A stretch of DNA of 8,609 nucleotides from DATFPQ01 sp035264765 (GCA_035264765.1 DATFPQ010000169.1:1-8609), one strand, 5' to 3'. Numbered from the stretch's first letter, positions 1 to 7,317 are shown. Translations and numbers: made by a program. Notes: generated by a model not told the origin, from the letters alone.

Positions 1-2
1 AC

Positions 3-62
3 CAGCACATCCGCGAACTGCAAGCCCTTGGCTACAAGGTCACCCTCGAACCCGCCGCCTGA
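3..62 (+). CDS. C-terminal tail of a plus-strand gene (partial; possibly a transposase)
   Basis: The reading frame is open from the left edge and ends in TGA at 60-62, giving the last 19 residues QHIRELQALGYKVTLEPAA. The start lies outside the window. A hairpin follows 10 nt after the stop, as expected for a gene end. The gene runs toward deoA. The LGYKVTLEPAA ending resembles, from memory, C-termini of some actinobacterial transposases (IS110-like among others), but 19 residues are too few to assign a family and no terminal inverted repeat can be recognised downstream. That this is a real gene tail is likely; the transposase identity is a weak inference. Confidence 0.45.
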   Translation, partial: QHIRELQALGYKVTLEPAA

Positions 63-71
63 CACCCCGCA

Positions 72-85
72 AGCCGGTCCCGGCT
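72..85 (+). terminator. Short hairpin after the plus-strand gene end
   Basis: AGCCGG at 72-77 and CCGGCT at 80-85 are perfect reverse complements. With a realistic loop this is a 5-bp stem closing four bases. It begins 10 nt after the TGA at 60-62. There is no T-tract, so it would be an atypical terminator of the kind common in high-GC actinobacteria. Confidence 0.3.
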
Positions 86-138
86 GCCCCGGGAGCTGCC
101 GCCTGCCCGCAGACCGTCCATTTTCGGATTAGGTTCGT

Positions 139-155
139 CGCGGGGTGACCCCGCG
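139..155. terminator. GC-rich hairpin between convergent genes, candidate bidirectional terminator
   Basis: CGCGGGG (139-145) and CCCCGCG (149-155) form a perfect 7-bp stem with a 3-nt loop. It lies 21 nt beyond the deoA stop codon and about 75 nt beyond the plus-strand gene stop, so it could end transcription from both sides. No U-tract follows on either strand. Hairpins without U-tracts are common at actinobacterial operon ends, but not all of them terminate. Confidence 0.45.
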
Positions 156-176
156 CCAAAGAGAGGGCCACAGCGG

Positions 177-1480
<1,304 letters not shown>

Positions 1481-1484
<4 letters not shown>

Positions 1485-1540
1485 TCCGGGCCCCCCTCGA
1501 CGTCGTCAGCGTAGCGAGGGACGTCGTGGCGCGGTCTCAT
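1481..1540 (-). other. Putative 19-codon relay mini-ORF between cdd and deoA
   Basis: The ATG at 1540-1538 overlaps the cdd TGA (ATGA). The frame reads MRPRHDVPRYADDVEGGPE and stops at TGA 1483-1481, which overlaps the deoA ATG (ATGA). The gap is therefore exactly one open frame, and the deoA Shine-Dalgarno AGGGGGG lies inside it. The peptide is charged, resembles nothing I know and is probably not functional itself. The inferred role is to carry terminating ribosomes from cdd to deoA. Two other gaps of this operon have the same architecture. The geometry is read directly; the function is inferred. Confidence 0.45.
1501..1519. repeat. Short interspersed repeat, copy A
   Basis: This 19-nt copy reads CGTCGT-C-AGCG-T-A-GCGAGG on the plus strand. 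It matches copy B at 3237-3259 at 17 of 19 aligned positions, with one 4-nt gap. Both copies lie inside the 60-nt mini-ORF regions, just upstream of the downstream gene's ribosome binding site on the minus strand. It may belong to a genomic family of small intergenic repeats, or it may be chance in GC-rich DNA. Confidence 0.35.
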
Positions 1541-1941
1541 GCTCGCTCCCGCAGGTCGTCGGCTCCGAAGGCGTCCGGAAGGACTTCGCTCATCGGCCGG
1601 ATGCCGCCCGGTGTGTCGACCAGGCAGTCCGGGCCGCCGTTCTCCCACAGCAGCTGCCGGCACCGGCCGCAGGCCATCAGCGGCGCCCCGTGGCGGTCGA
1701 CGCAGGCGACAGCCACCAGCCGGCCGCCACCGGTGAGGTGCAGCTGGCTGACCATGCCGCACTCCGCACACAGCCCGACGCCGTAGGAGGCGTTCTCGAC
1801 GTTGCACCCGGACACCACCCGGCCGTCGTCCACCAGGCCGGCGACCCCCACCGGGAACTGCGAGTACGGGACGTAGGCGTGGCGCATGGCGGCCACGGCG
1901 GCCGAGCGCAGCCTGGGCCAGTCGATCCGGACTTCTCCCAC
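1537..1941 (-). CDS. cdd: Cytidine deaminase (tetrameric, zinc-dependent type)
   Basis: The protein hydrolytically deaminates cytidine and deoxycytidine to uridine and deoxyuridine, feeding DeoA encoded next. At 134 aa it matches the short homotetrameric family. Substrate-binding NVEN is at 47-50, the Zn/catalytic motif CAE at 58-60, and the second zinc pair is C91 and C94 in CGRCRQ. The Pro that normally precedes this pair is Ala90, a departure from the PCxxC signature made by one base (GCC instead of CCC). The open frame extends upstream to 2163, but that stretch overlaps the permease and looks like shadow sequence. I chose GTG at 1941 because it lies two bases after the permease TGA, has GAGGG about 10 nt upstream, and gives the usual short N-terminus before the AYVPYSQFPVG motif. 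It ends GCA TGA, making an ATGA overlap with a mini-ORF. Confidence 0.93.
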   Translation of the reverse strand: MGEVRIDWPRLRSAAVAAMRHAYVPYSQFPVGVAGLVDDGRVVSGCNVENASYGVGLCAECGMVSQLHLTGGGRLVAVACVDRHGAPLMACGRCRQLLWENGGPDCLVDTPGGIRPMSEVLPDAFGADDLRERA

Positions 1942-1943
1942 CG

Positions 1944-3221
1944 TCAGCCGCCCTCGCCCCGCCGGTAGCGCAGTCCGTCGGCGGCGGGCATCCGCAGCCG
2001 TTGCGAGGACAGGCTGAGCACCAACAGCGTCGCCACGTACGGCGTCATGCCGGTGAAGTCCCCGGGGATCTCGTCGGACGCCAGGTACCAGCCCAGCAGC
2101 AGGACGGCGACGACCGCCGAGATCACGGTGCCGACGAGGGGGCGCCGGCGCACGACCCGCCACACCGTGATGGCGGCGAGGATGAGCACCAGGACGAGCA
2201 GCAGGGCGTGCACGCTCTGCCCGCCCTGGCGCAGCTGGAGCGCGTCGGTGTACCCGAACAGGCCCGACCCGATGAGCAGGCCGCCCGGCCGCCAGTTACC
2301 GAAGATCATCGCCGCCAGGCCGATGAAGCCTCGGCCGCCGGTCTGCCCGTCGCGGTACGCGCTTGACGCCACCTCGGCCAGGAAGACCCCGCCGAGGCCG
2401 GCGAGCGCCCCCGACACCACGACGGCGATGTACTTGTAGCGGTAGACGTCCACCCCGAGGGACTCCGCCGCCACCGGGTTCTCGCCGCAGCTGCGCAGCC
2501 GTAGGCCGAACGCCGTCCGCCAGAGCACGAAGTACGTGCCAACGATCAGCGCCACCGCCAGGAGCGTGAGCACCGACACGCTGGTCACGAGCCCGCGGAC
2601 GACCGCGGCGAGGTCCGAGACGAAGAACCAACGCTGCCGTTCCAGGCTGAGCAGGGCGTCGGACACGCCGGGCACCGTCACCGACGGCAGGTCGTCGATC
2701 TGCGGGGACTGCGTCTTGCCGCCTCCCGGCTTGCCGACGAAGGCCAAGCCGGACAGGTACTTCACGGTGCCCGCCGCCAGGAGGTTGATCGCGACACCGC
2801 TGACGATGTGGTCGACGTTGAAGGTCACGGTGGCGACGGCGTGCAACAGCCCGCCGAGGGCACCGAAGAGCACGCCGCAGGCGAGTCCGGCCCAGGGGCC
2901 CCATTGGTAGCCCGCAAAGCCGGCACCCCAGGTCCCGAAGATCATCATGCCCTCGAGGCCGATGTTGACCACCCCGGAGCGCTCGCTCCACAGGCCCCCG
3001 AGCCCGGCCATGGCGATCGGCACCGCCAGCGCGATGGACGCCGCCAGCGTGCCGCTGGAGCCGATGTCCTGGGCGCCGGTGAGCAACCGGACGAACGAGA
3101 GGAGGAACAGGGCGGTGACGCCAGCGAGCACCCACTCGCGCGGGCCGAGCCGTCCCCGTCGGCCCCTGACCGGGCTCGAAGCGGTGGGAGCGCCCGCTGC
3201 GGCGGTCACCGAGGTGCTCAT
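1944..3221 (-). CDS. Nucleoside ABC transporter permease B (BPD_transp_2; NupQ/YufQ-like)
   Basis: This integral membrane permease is one half of the translocation channel for nucleosides. The 425-aa protein has a 26-residue polar N-terminus and about 10 hydrophobic segments. Family motifs are ERSGVVNIGLEGMM (80-93), CGENPVAAESLGV (245-257) within the cytoplasmic coupling region, and SGALAGLGGVFLAEV (270-284). RGFIGLAAMIFGNWRP (297-311) is the conserved stretch near the C-terminal half. The Gly-rich insert KPGGGKTQ near 164-171 is probably in an extracellular loop. An extra pair of hydrophobic segments (roughly 362-381 and 393-406) follows the core. The ATG start has AGGGGA 7 nt upstream. It is separated from permease A by 52 nt holding a mini-ORF, and cdd starts 2 nt after its stop. 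The family is certain; nucleoside specificity rests on the lipoprotein and the salvage neighbours. Confidence 0.92.
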   Translation of the reverse strand: MSTSVTAAAGAPTASSPVRGRRGRLGPREWVLAGVTALFLLSFVRLLTGAQDIGSSGTLAASIALAVPIAMAGLGGLWSERSGVVNIGLEGMMIFGTWGAGFAGYQWGPWAGLACGVLFGALGGLLHAVATVTFNVDHIVSGVAINLLAAGTVKYLSGLAFVGKPGGGKTQSPQIDDLPSVTVPGVSDALLSLERQRWFFVSDLAAVVRGLVTSVSVLTLLAVALIVGTYFVLWRTAFGLRLRSCGENPVAAESLGVDVYRYKYIAVVVSGALAGLGGVFLAEVASSAYRDGQTGGRGFIGLAAMIFGNWRPGGLLIGSGLFGYTDALQLRQGGQSVHALLLVLVLILAAITVWRVVRRRPLVGTVISAVVAVLLLGWYLASDEIPGDFTGMTPYVATLLVLSLSSQRLRMPAADGLRYRRGEGG

Positions 3222-3277
3222 GTGGGGTCCCCTGCGCGTCGTGAGCGAAGGGAGCGAGGTGCTGGGAAGTCAGTCAT
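3218..3277 (-). other. Putative 19-codon relay mini-ORF between the two permeases
   Basis: The ATG at 3277-3275 overlaps the permease A stop (ATGA). The frame MTDFPAPRSLRSRRAGDPT ends at TGA 3220-3218, overlapping the permease B start (ATGA). It has the same length and the same end geometry as the cdd/deoA mini-ORF and shares its internal repeat. The permease B Shine-Dalgarno (AGGGGA) sits inside the frame. The peptide has no recognisable domain or membrane segment. A role in translational coupling is inferred, not shown. Confidence 0.45.
3237..3259. repeat. Short interspersed repeat, copy B
   Basis: This 23-nt stretch reads CGTCGT-G-AGCG-AA-GGGA-GCGAGG on the plus strand and aligns with copy A at 1501-1519 except for a 4-nt insertion (GGGA) and two substitutions. 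It also holds an internal direct repeat (GAGCGA and GAGCGAG). On the minus strand both copies put CCT CGC in the same codon phase of their mini-ORFs and are followed by a similar AGGGG...CCC...ATGA stretch that includes the ribosome binding site. Confidence 0.35.
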
Positions 3278-4395
3278 GCCGGCACCTCCTCGGTCTGGGG
3301 ACGCGTGGCGGACAGCTGGGCCGCCACCCGACGCTGCTCGTGCACGACGCCGTAGCGCCGGACCAGCTCGTAGGCGATCACCACGGACAGGACGATGACC
3401 CCCTGCATGATCTTGACGATCTCCGGTGCGACGTCGGCCAGGATCTGCAGCGGGTTGGACGCCGTGTCGAGGTAGGCGAACAGCAGCGCCGCCAAGGCGA
3501 TGCCGACCGGGGAGTTGCGGCCCACCAGGGCGATCGCGATGCCGGTGAAGCCGAGCCCGGCCGGGAACGAGAGGTCGTAGGTGTACGTCTTGCCGAGCAG
3601 CTCGGGAAGCCCGACGAGCCCGGCCACGGCGCCGCTCAGCACCATGGCGGCCAGAACCATCCGGCGGACGTTGACCCCGCTCGCCACCGCCGCCGACGGC
3701 GAGAGCCCGGTCGCCCGCAGGTCGAACCCGAAGCGGGTTCGACCGAGCAGGTACCAATACCCGAGGCCCACCAGGATCGCCACGAACAGGAAGCCGTAGG
3801 CGAGCAGCGGGCTGCTCGGCAGCAGCGTGAAGCCCGGCACCCGGCCCGACTCCGGGATGGACGGCGTCGCGATGTTGTTGCTCGCCTGCTGGCCCGAGGC
3901 CACCCGGCGCAAGAGGTACGCGACCAGCCCGCCCGCGATGGCGTTGAGCATGATCGTCGAGATCACCTCGCTGACCCCGCGGCCGACCTTGAGCAGCCCG
4001 GCGATGGCGGCCCAGGCGCCGCCGACGACCATCGCGACGACCACGATGAGCAGCACGTGCAGCGGCCGCGGCAGGGTCACCGCTCCGCCGACCACCGCGG
4101 CGGCGAACACGGCCAGGCGGTACTGGCCGTCGACGCCGATGTTGAACAGGTTCATCCGGAACCCGATCGCCACCGCCACCGCCGACAGGTAGTAGGTGGT
4201 GCCCAGGTTGACGGTGTTGACCAGGTTGCGCGGAAGCGCGCCGGACAGGCCGCCGGTCGCAAGCGTCCGCCAGGTGGTGCCGACCGGGTCGCCGGCCGCG
4301 ACCAGGATCAGGCTGGTCACGATCACCGAGAAGACGATGGCCAGCAGCGGCGCCGCGAACCCGAGCGCCACCCGGGTCCAGTCCCGGTTCCTCAT
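3274..4395 (-). CDS. Nucleoside ABC transporter permease A (BPD_transp_2; NupP/YufP-like)
   Basis: This is the second integral membrane permease and pairs with permease B to form the channel energised by the upstream-encoded ATPase. The 373-aa protein has a short basic N-terminus (MRNRDWTR) followed by a hydrophobic segment at about 9-33 and roughly eight to nine more. Motifs are GFRMNLFNIGVDGQY (78-92), EVISTIMLN (143-151), the RATGLSPSAAVASG coupling region (227-240) and GFTGIAIALVGRNSPVG (282-298). The ATG is preceded by GAGGAGC with a 6-7 nt spacer. The same frame upstream contains no other ATG or GTG back to the ATPase stop, so the start is firm. The gene ends GCA TGA, giving an ATGA overlap with the following mini-ORF. 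Nucleoside specificity is inferred from context. Confidence 0.92.
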   Translation of the reverse strand: MRNRDWTRVALGFAAPLLAIVFSVIVTSLILVAAGDPVGTTWRTLATGGLSGALPRNLVNTVNLGTTYYLSAVAVAIGFRMNLFNIGVDGQYRLAVFAAAVVGGAVTLPRPLHVLLIVVVAMVVGGAWAAIAGLLKVGRGVSEVISTIMLNAIAGGLVAYLLRRVASGQQASNNIATPSIPESGRVPGFTLLPSSPLLAYGFLFVAILVGLGYWYLLGRTRFGFDLRATGLSPSAAVASGVNVRRMVLAAMVLSGAVAGLVGLPELLGKTYTYDLSFPAGLGFTGIAIALVGRNSPVGIALAALLFAYLDTASNPLQILADVAPEIVKIMQGVIVLSVVIAYELVRRYGVVHEQRRVAAQLSATRPQTEEVPA

Positions 4396-4490
4396 CGCGA
4401 GCTCCTCGATCCCCGGCTGCTCGATCCCCGGCCGCTCCGTTCGGGACCGCCCCGTCGACCGTTGCCTTGGAGGGCCACGCCGCCGCTCAT
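4392..4490 (-). other. Putative 32-codon relay mini-ORF between ATPase and permease A
   Basis: The ATG at 4490-4488 overlaps the ATPase TGA (ATGA). The frame stays open for 32 codons and ends at TGA 4394-4392, overlapping the permease A ATG (ATGA). The peptide begins MSGGVALQGN and its second half is low-complexity Gly/Ser/Arg, encoded partly by the 13-bp tandem repeat. The permease A ribosome binding site lies within it. It is the longest of the three mini-ORFs that tile the operon gaps exactly. I infer a coupling role; the peptide itself looks non-functional. Confidence 0.45.
4405..4432. repeat. 13-bp tandem direct repeat, 15-bp period
   Basis: CTCGATCCCCGGC occurs at 4405-4417 and again, without mismatch, at 4420-4432. 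A weak third unit (CTCCGTTCGGG) follows from 4435. On the transcript strand the units read GCCGGGGATCGAG, and the last one abuts the permease A ribosome binding site. The 15-bp period keeps the mini-ORF frame, repeating codons for Arg-Gly-Ser. It could be a recent slippage duplication. Confidence 0.7.
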
Positions 4491-6046
4491 GACCCCGGCT
4501 CCGTCCTCGCGGAGGTCCGCGGGTCGCCGTCCGCGCCGGTCATCGCCGAGCCGAGCAGCTCCGGCGTCACGGAGGCGGGGTCGAACGTGCCGACCAGCCG
4601 CCCGCGGAGCACCACCCGGATGGTGTCCGAGAGGCCGATCAGCTCGTCCAGGTCGGCCGAGATGAGCAGCACCGCCAGCCCACGGCGGCGGGCCTCGCGG
4701 ATGGAGTCCCAGATCGCGGCCTGAGCGCCGACGTCGACACCACGCGTCGGGTGCGCGGCCAGCAGCAGCACGGGGTCGCCGCTCAGCTCACGGCCGACGA
4801 TCAGCTTCTGCTGGTTGCCGCCCGACAGGGATCCGGCGGTGACGTCGATCCCCGGCGTCCGGACGTCGAACTCGCGCACGATCCGCTCCGTGTCGGCGCG
4901 GGCACCGCGGCGGTCGACCAGCGGACCGCGGGCCGCCGGCCGACGGGTCTGGTGGCCGAGCACCCGGTTCTCCCAGAGCGGCGCCTCGAGCAGCAGCCCC
5001 TGCCGGTGCCGGTCCTCGGGGATGAAGCCGATGCCGGCCTCCCGCCGGCGGCGGGTGGGCCAGGCCGACACGTCCTCCTCACCGAGGACGACGGCCCCGG
5101 ACTCCGGCGCCCGCAGGCCCATGATCACGTCCACCAGCTCGCCCTGGCCGTTGCCCTCGACCCCGGCGATGCCGAGCACCTCGCCGCTGTGGATGGTGAA
5201 CGACACGTCGTCGAGGACGGCGCGGTCGCCGGAGCGCAGCGTGACCCCGTGGACCTGGAGCACCGGGGTCGTCCTGACGGTGGACTCGCCGCGTTCGGGC
5301 GTGGGCAGCTCGCTGCCCACCATCAGCTCGGCCAGCCGGCGCGACGTCGTCGACGCCGGGTCCACCGTGGCCACCGTCTCGCCGCGCCGCACGACCGTGA
5401 TGTCGTCGGCCACGGCGAGGACCTCATCGAGCTTGTGCGAGATGAACAGGACGGTCAGGCCCTCGCTCTTGAGCTCGCGCAGGTTGTCGAAGAGCTCGTC
5501 CACCTCCTGCGGCACGAGCACCGCGGTGGGCTCGTCCAGGATCAGCGTGCGGGCCCCGCGGTAGAGGACCTTGAGGATCTCCACCCGCTGGCGGTCGCCG
5601 ACGCCGAGCTCCTCGACCAGCGCGTCCGCGTCGATCTCCAGGCCGTACGCGTGGGAGAGCTCCTCGATCCGGCGCCGGGCGCCGTCACCGATGCCGTGCA
5701 TCCGCTCCGCGCCGAGCACCACGTTCTCGAGGACCGTGAGGTTGTCGGCCAGCATGAAGTGCTGGTACACCATCCCGATTCCGGCCCGGATGGCGTCGGC
5801 CGGGCTGGACAGGCTGACCGGCGCGCCGTCGACCTCGATCGAGCCCTCGTCCGGACGCTGCACGCCGTAGAGGATCTTCATCAGCGTGGACTTGCCGGCA
5901 CCGTTCTCGCCGACCAGGGCGTGCACCGTCCCGCGCCGCACGGTGATGTTCACGTTGCGGTTCGCGACGACACCCGGGAAGCGCTTGGTGATGCCGGTCA
6001 GCCGCACCGCCGGCGCCGCGGTCTCGACCTCGGGTGCTGTGGTCAC
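4487..6046 (-). CDS. Nucleoside ABC transporter ATP-binding protein, two fused NBDs (NupO/YufO-like)
   Basis: This cytoplasmic ATPase energises nucleoside import through the two permeases. The 519-aa protein has two nucleotide-binding domains. NBD1 (about 14-245) has Walker A GENGAGKST (46-54), Q-loop Q95, a divergent signature LGVGDRQR (147-154), Walker B LILDE (168-172) and H-loop H204. NBD2 (about 262-500) has a degenerate Walker A (GVEGNGQGE, no GKS) and a canonical signature LSGGNQQ (407-413). In its Walker B region AAH (430-432) occupies the Asp-Glu position, and ISADLDE stands in for the H-loop. NBD2 is thus expected to form an inactive half-site, as is usual in BMP-linked and ribose-type importers. 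The frame extends to GTG 6109, but that codon has no ribosome binding site and abuts a strong hairpin. GTG 6046 has AGGAG four bases upstream, so I chose it. The gene ends TCA TGA, overlapping a mini-ORF start. Confidence 0.93.
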   Translation of the reverse strand: MTTAPEVETAAPAVRLTGITKRFPGVVANRNVNITVRRGTVHALVGENGAGKSTLMKILYGVQRPDEGSIEVDGAPVSLSSPADAIRAGIGMVYQHFMLADNLTVLENVVLGAERMHGIGDGARRRIEELSHAYGLEIDADALVEELGVGDRQRVEILKVLYRGARTLILDEPTAVLVPQEVDELFDNLRELKSEGLTVLFISHKLDEVLAVADDITVVRRGETVATVDPASTTSRRLAELMVGSELPTPERGESTVRTTPVLQVHGVTLRSGDRAVLDDVSFTIHSGEVLGIAGVEGNGQGELVDVIMGLRAPESGAVVLGEEDVSAWPTRRRREAGIGFIPEDRHRQGLLLEAPLWENRVLGHQTRRPAARGPLVDRRGARADTERIVREFDVRTPGIDVTAGSLSGGNQQKLIVGRELSGDPVLLLAAHPTRGVDVGAQAAIWDSIREARRRGLAVLLISADLDELIGLSDTIRVVLRGRLVGTFDPASVTPELLGSAMTGADGDPRTSARTEPGS

Positions 6047-6114
6047 GAAACTCCTCGTCACGGCCGCCGGTGCCGTCGGGGACGGGGCGAGCCCGGGGTC
6101 TAGGGGCACCGGAA

Positions 6115-6147
6115 GGTCCGGGGCGACGCTACCGCGTGCCCCGGACC
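6115..6147 (-). promoter_or_regulatory. Strong intercistronic hairpin between lipoprotein and ATPase genes
   Basis: GGTCCGGGGC (6115-6124) and GCCCCGGACC (6138-6147) pair perfectly over 10 bp. Inside, ACGC (6126-6129) pairs with GCGT (6134-6137) around a 4-nt loop, leaving only G6125 bulged. The structure lies 37 nt after the lipoprotein stop and 68 nt before the ATPase start. No U-tract follows on the transcript. By analogy with other binding-protein operons it may be a partial terminator or a 3' stabiliser that keeps binding-protein mRNA above transporter mRNA. This is the most stable hairpin I found in the window. Confidence 0.7.
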
Positions 6148-6184
6148 CATGGCCCGTCTCCTGCGACGGAGCCGCCCCGCGTCG

Positions 6185-7243
6185 TCACGGCTTGCTGGGA
6201 ACCGTGATCTTGCCGTCGATGATCTGCTGCTTGTAGGCGTCCAGCTTGGCCTTGATGTCGTCGACCTTGCCGCCGGTGGTGGCGTAGTCGATGCCCCCGG
6301 CCTTGAGGTCGTAGACCTGCTCGCCGGACTTGACGCTGCCGTCCTGCACCGACTTGATGAAGTCGTACACGGCCACGTCGACCTTCTTCAGCATCGAGGT
6401 GAGGATGACGTCGCGGACGCCGGCTGCCGCGGTCTTGGCCTGGTCGGAGTCGACGCCGATCGCCAGGGTGTTGCCGGCCTTGGCTGCCTCGAAGACGCCG
6501 GACCCGGAGCCGCCGGCCGCGTGGTAGATGACGTCTGCGCCGGCGTCGATCATGCCCTGCGCAGCGGTCTTGCCCTTGGCCGGGTCGTTGAAGCCGCTGA
6601 AGTCCGGCGGCTGGGTCAGGTACTTGCTCTGGACGGTGATCTTCGGGTTGACCGCCTTCGCGCCCGCCATGTACCCGGCCTCGAACTTGGCGATCAGCGG
6701 CGTCTGCACGCCACCCACGAAGCCGATGTTCGCCTTCTTGGACTTCAGCGCCGCGGCCGCGCCGACCAGGAAGGACCCCTCGTTCTCGGCGAAGGTCAGG
6801 TTGCTGATGTTGGCCGCCTTGACGTCGGCGGAGTCGACAATGGCGAACTTGACCTCGGGGAACTCCTTGGCGACCTTGCCGAGCGAGGTCGCGTAGGCGA
6901 ACCCGACGGCGACGATCGGGCTGTAGCCGGCCTGGGCCAGGGTGCGCAGGCGGTCCTCCTTGGCCGACTCGGCCTCACCGTTGGCGGCCTCCGCCTCCTG
7001 CGTGTCGCCGCCGAAGTCGGTCTTGGCCTTGTCCAGGCCCGCCGCGGCGGAGTCGTTGAAGGACTGGTCGCCGCGTCCGCCGATGTCGTAGGCCATGCCG
7101 ACCTTCAGCGGCTTCGCACCGCCGCTGCTGCTACCGCCCGTCGTGGCGCCACCGCCGGCGCCGGGCGAGTCGCTGCCGCCGCACGCGGACAGGGCCAGAG
7201 CCGCCGTCGAGACGACCGCCGCCCACTTCATCACCCGACGCAA
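6185..7243 (-). CDS. BMP/PnrA-family nucleoside-binding lipoprotein
   Basis: This is the substrate-binding protein of the importer, lipid-anchored on the outer face of the membrane, where it presents nucleosides to the permeases. Residues 1-20 form a signal peptide (basic MRRVMK, then a hydrophobic core) with lipobox LSAC and lipidated Cys21. A flexible Gly/Ser-rich linker (22-44) follows. The BMP domain (about 46-350) contains GGRGDQSFND (55-64), FAENEGSFLVG (151-161), IGFVGG (173-178), HAAGGSGSGV (241-250) and GVDSDQ (263-268). These match the conserved ligand-pocket regions of PnrA/TmpC-like proteins. The frame opens at GTG 7270, but TTG 7243 has AAGGAG six bases upstream and gives a typical lipoprotein signal peptide, so I chose it (352 aa). 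A strong hairpin separates the gene from the ATPase. Family membership is certain; whether it prefers purine or pyrimidine nucleosides cannot be read. Confidence 0.93.
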   Translation of the reverse strand: MRRVMKWAAVVSTAALALSACGGSDSPGAGGGATTGGSSSGGAKPLKVGMAYDIGGRGDQSFNDSAAAGLDKAKTDFGGDTQEAEAANGEAESAKEDRLRTLAQAGYSPIVAVGFAYATSLGKVAKEFPEVKFAIVDSADVKAANISNLTFAENEGSFLVGAAAALKSKKANIGFVGGVQTPLIAKFEAGYMAGAKAVNPKITVQSKYLTQPPDFSGFNDPAKGKTAAQGMIDAGADVIYHAAGGSGSGVFEAAKAGNTLAIGVDSDQAKTAAAGVRDVILTSMLKKVDVAVYDFIKSVQDGSVKSGEQVYDLKAGGIDYATTGGKVDDIKAKLDAYKQQIIDGKITVPSKP

Positions 7244-7297
7244 GGGTGTCTCCTTACTCACAGGGGGCACCGCGAGCGCGGCGCTGGGAACTACCGG

Positions 7298-7303
7298 AGA
7301 GTA
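7298..7303 (-). promoter_or_regulatory. Candidate -10 element for the lipoprotein gene
   Basis: TACTCT on the minus strand fits the actinobacterial TAnnnT -10 pattern and lies 54 nt before the TTG start. No convincing TTGACA-like -35 is found at 16-19 bp. The 110-nt gap at 7244-7354 is the natural place for a promoter that would let the transporter be transcribed separately from the M20 gene. This is a weak call. Confidence 0.2.
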
Positions 7304-7317
7304 CAGCCGCGGCCTGA

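Noticed and set aside
63..176. Insertion-sequence end or attachment site next to the plus-strand gene tail
   Set aside because: Only one side is visible. No terminal inverted repeat or target duplication can be demonstrated from this window.
1942..2163. N-terminal extension of cytidine deaminase to an upstream start at 2163
   Set aside because: The extension is Arg/Pro-rich, lies inside the permease gene in another frame, and the family begins just before the AYVPYSQFPVG motif. GTG 1941 fits length, spacing and ribosome binding site.
2947..4665. 572-codon open frame on the plus strand, and similar long plus-strand frames at 4751-6103, 300-1514 and 6149-7327
   Set aside because: These lie antisense to the well-conserved operon genes and give repetitive Arg/Gly/His/Asp-rich translations without domains. 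They are the usual by-products of G/C-biased third positions.
4801..5082. Inactivating mutations in the second half of the ATPase (missing GKS, Walker B Asp and H-loop His)
   Set aside because: Degenerate second nucleotide-binding sites are normal in BMP-linked and ribose-type fused ATPases, so this is not a pseudogene signal.
6047..6109. Longer ATPase starting at GTG 6109
   Set aside because: There is no ribosome binding site there, and a strong hairpin ends only 5 nt upstream. GTG 6046 has AGGAG four bases before it and gives the normal N-terminus of the family.
6129..6188. Fourth relay mini-ORF starting at the GTG that overlaps the lipoprotein stop
   Set aside because: Its frame ends at TAG 6131-6129 inside the intercistronic hairpin and does not reach the ATPase start, so it lacks the double-overlap geometry.
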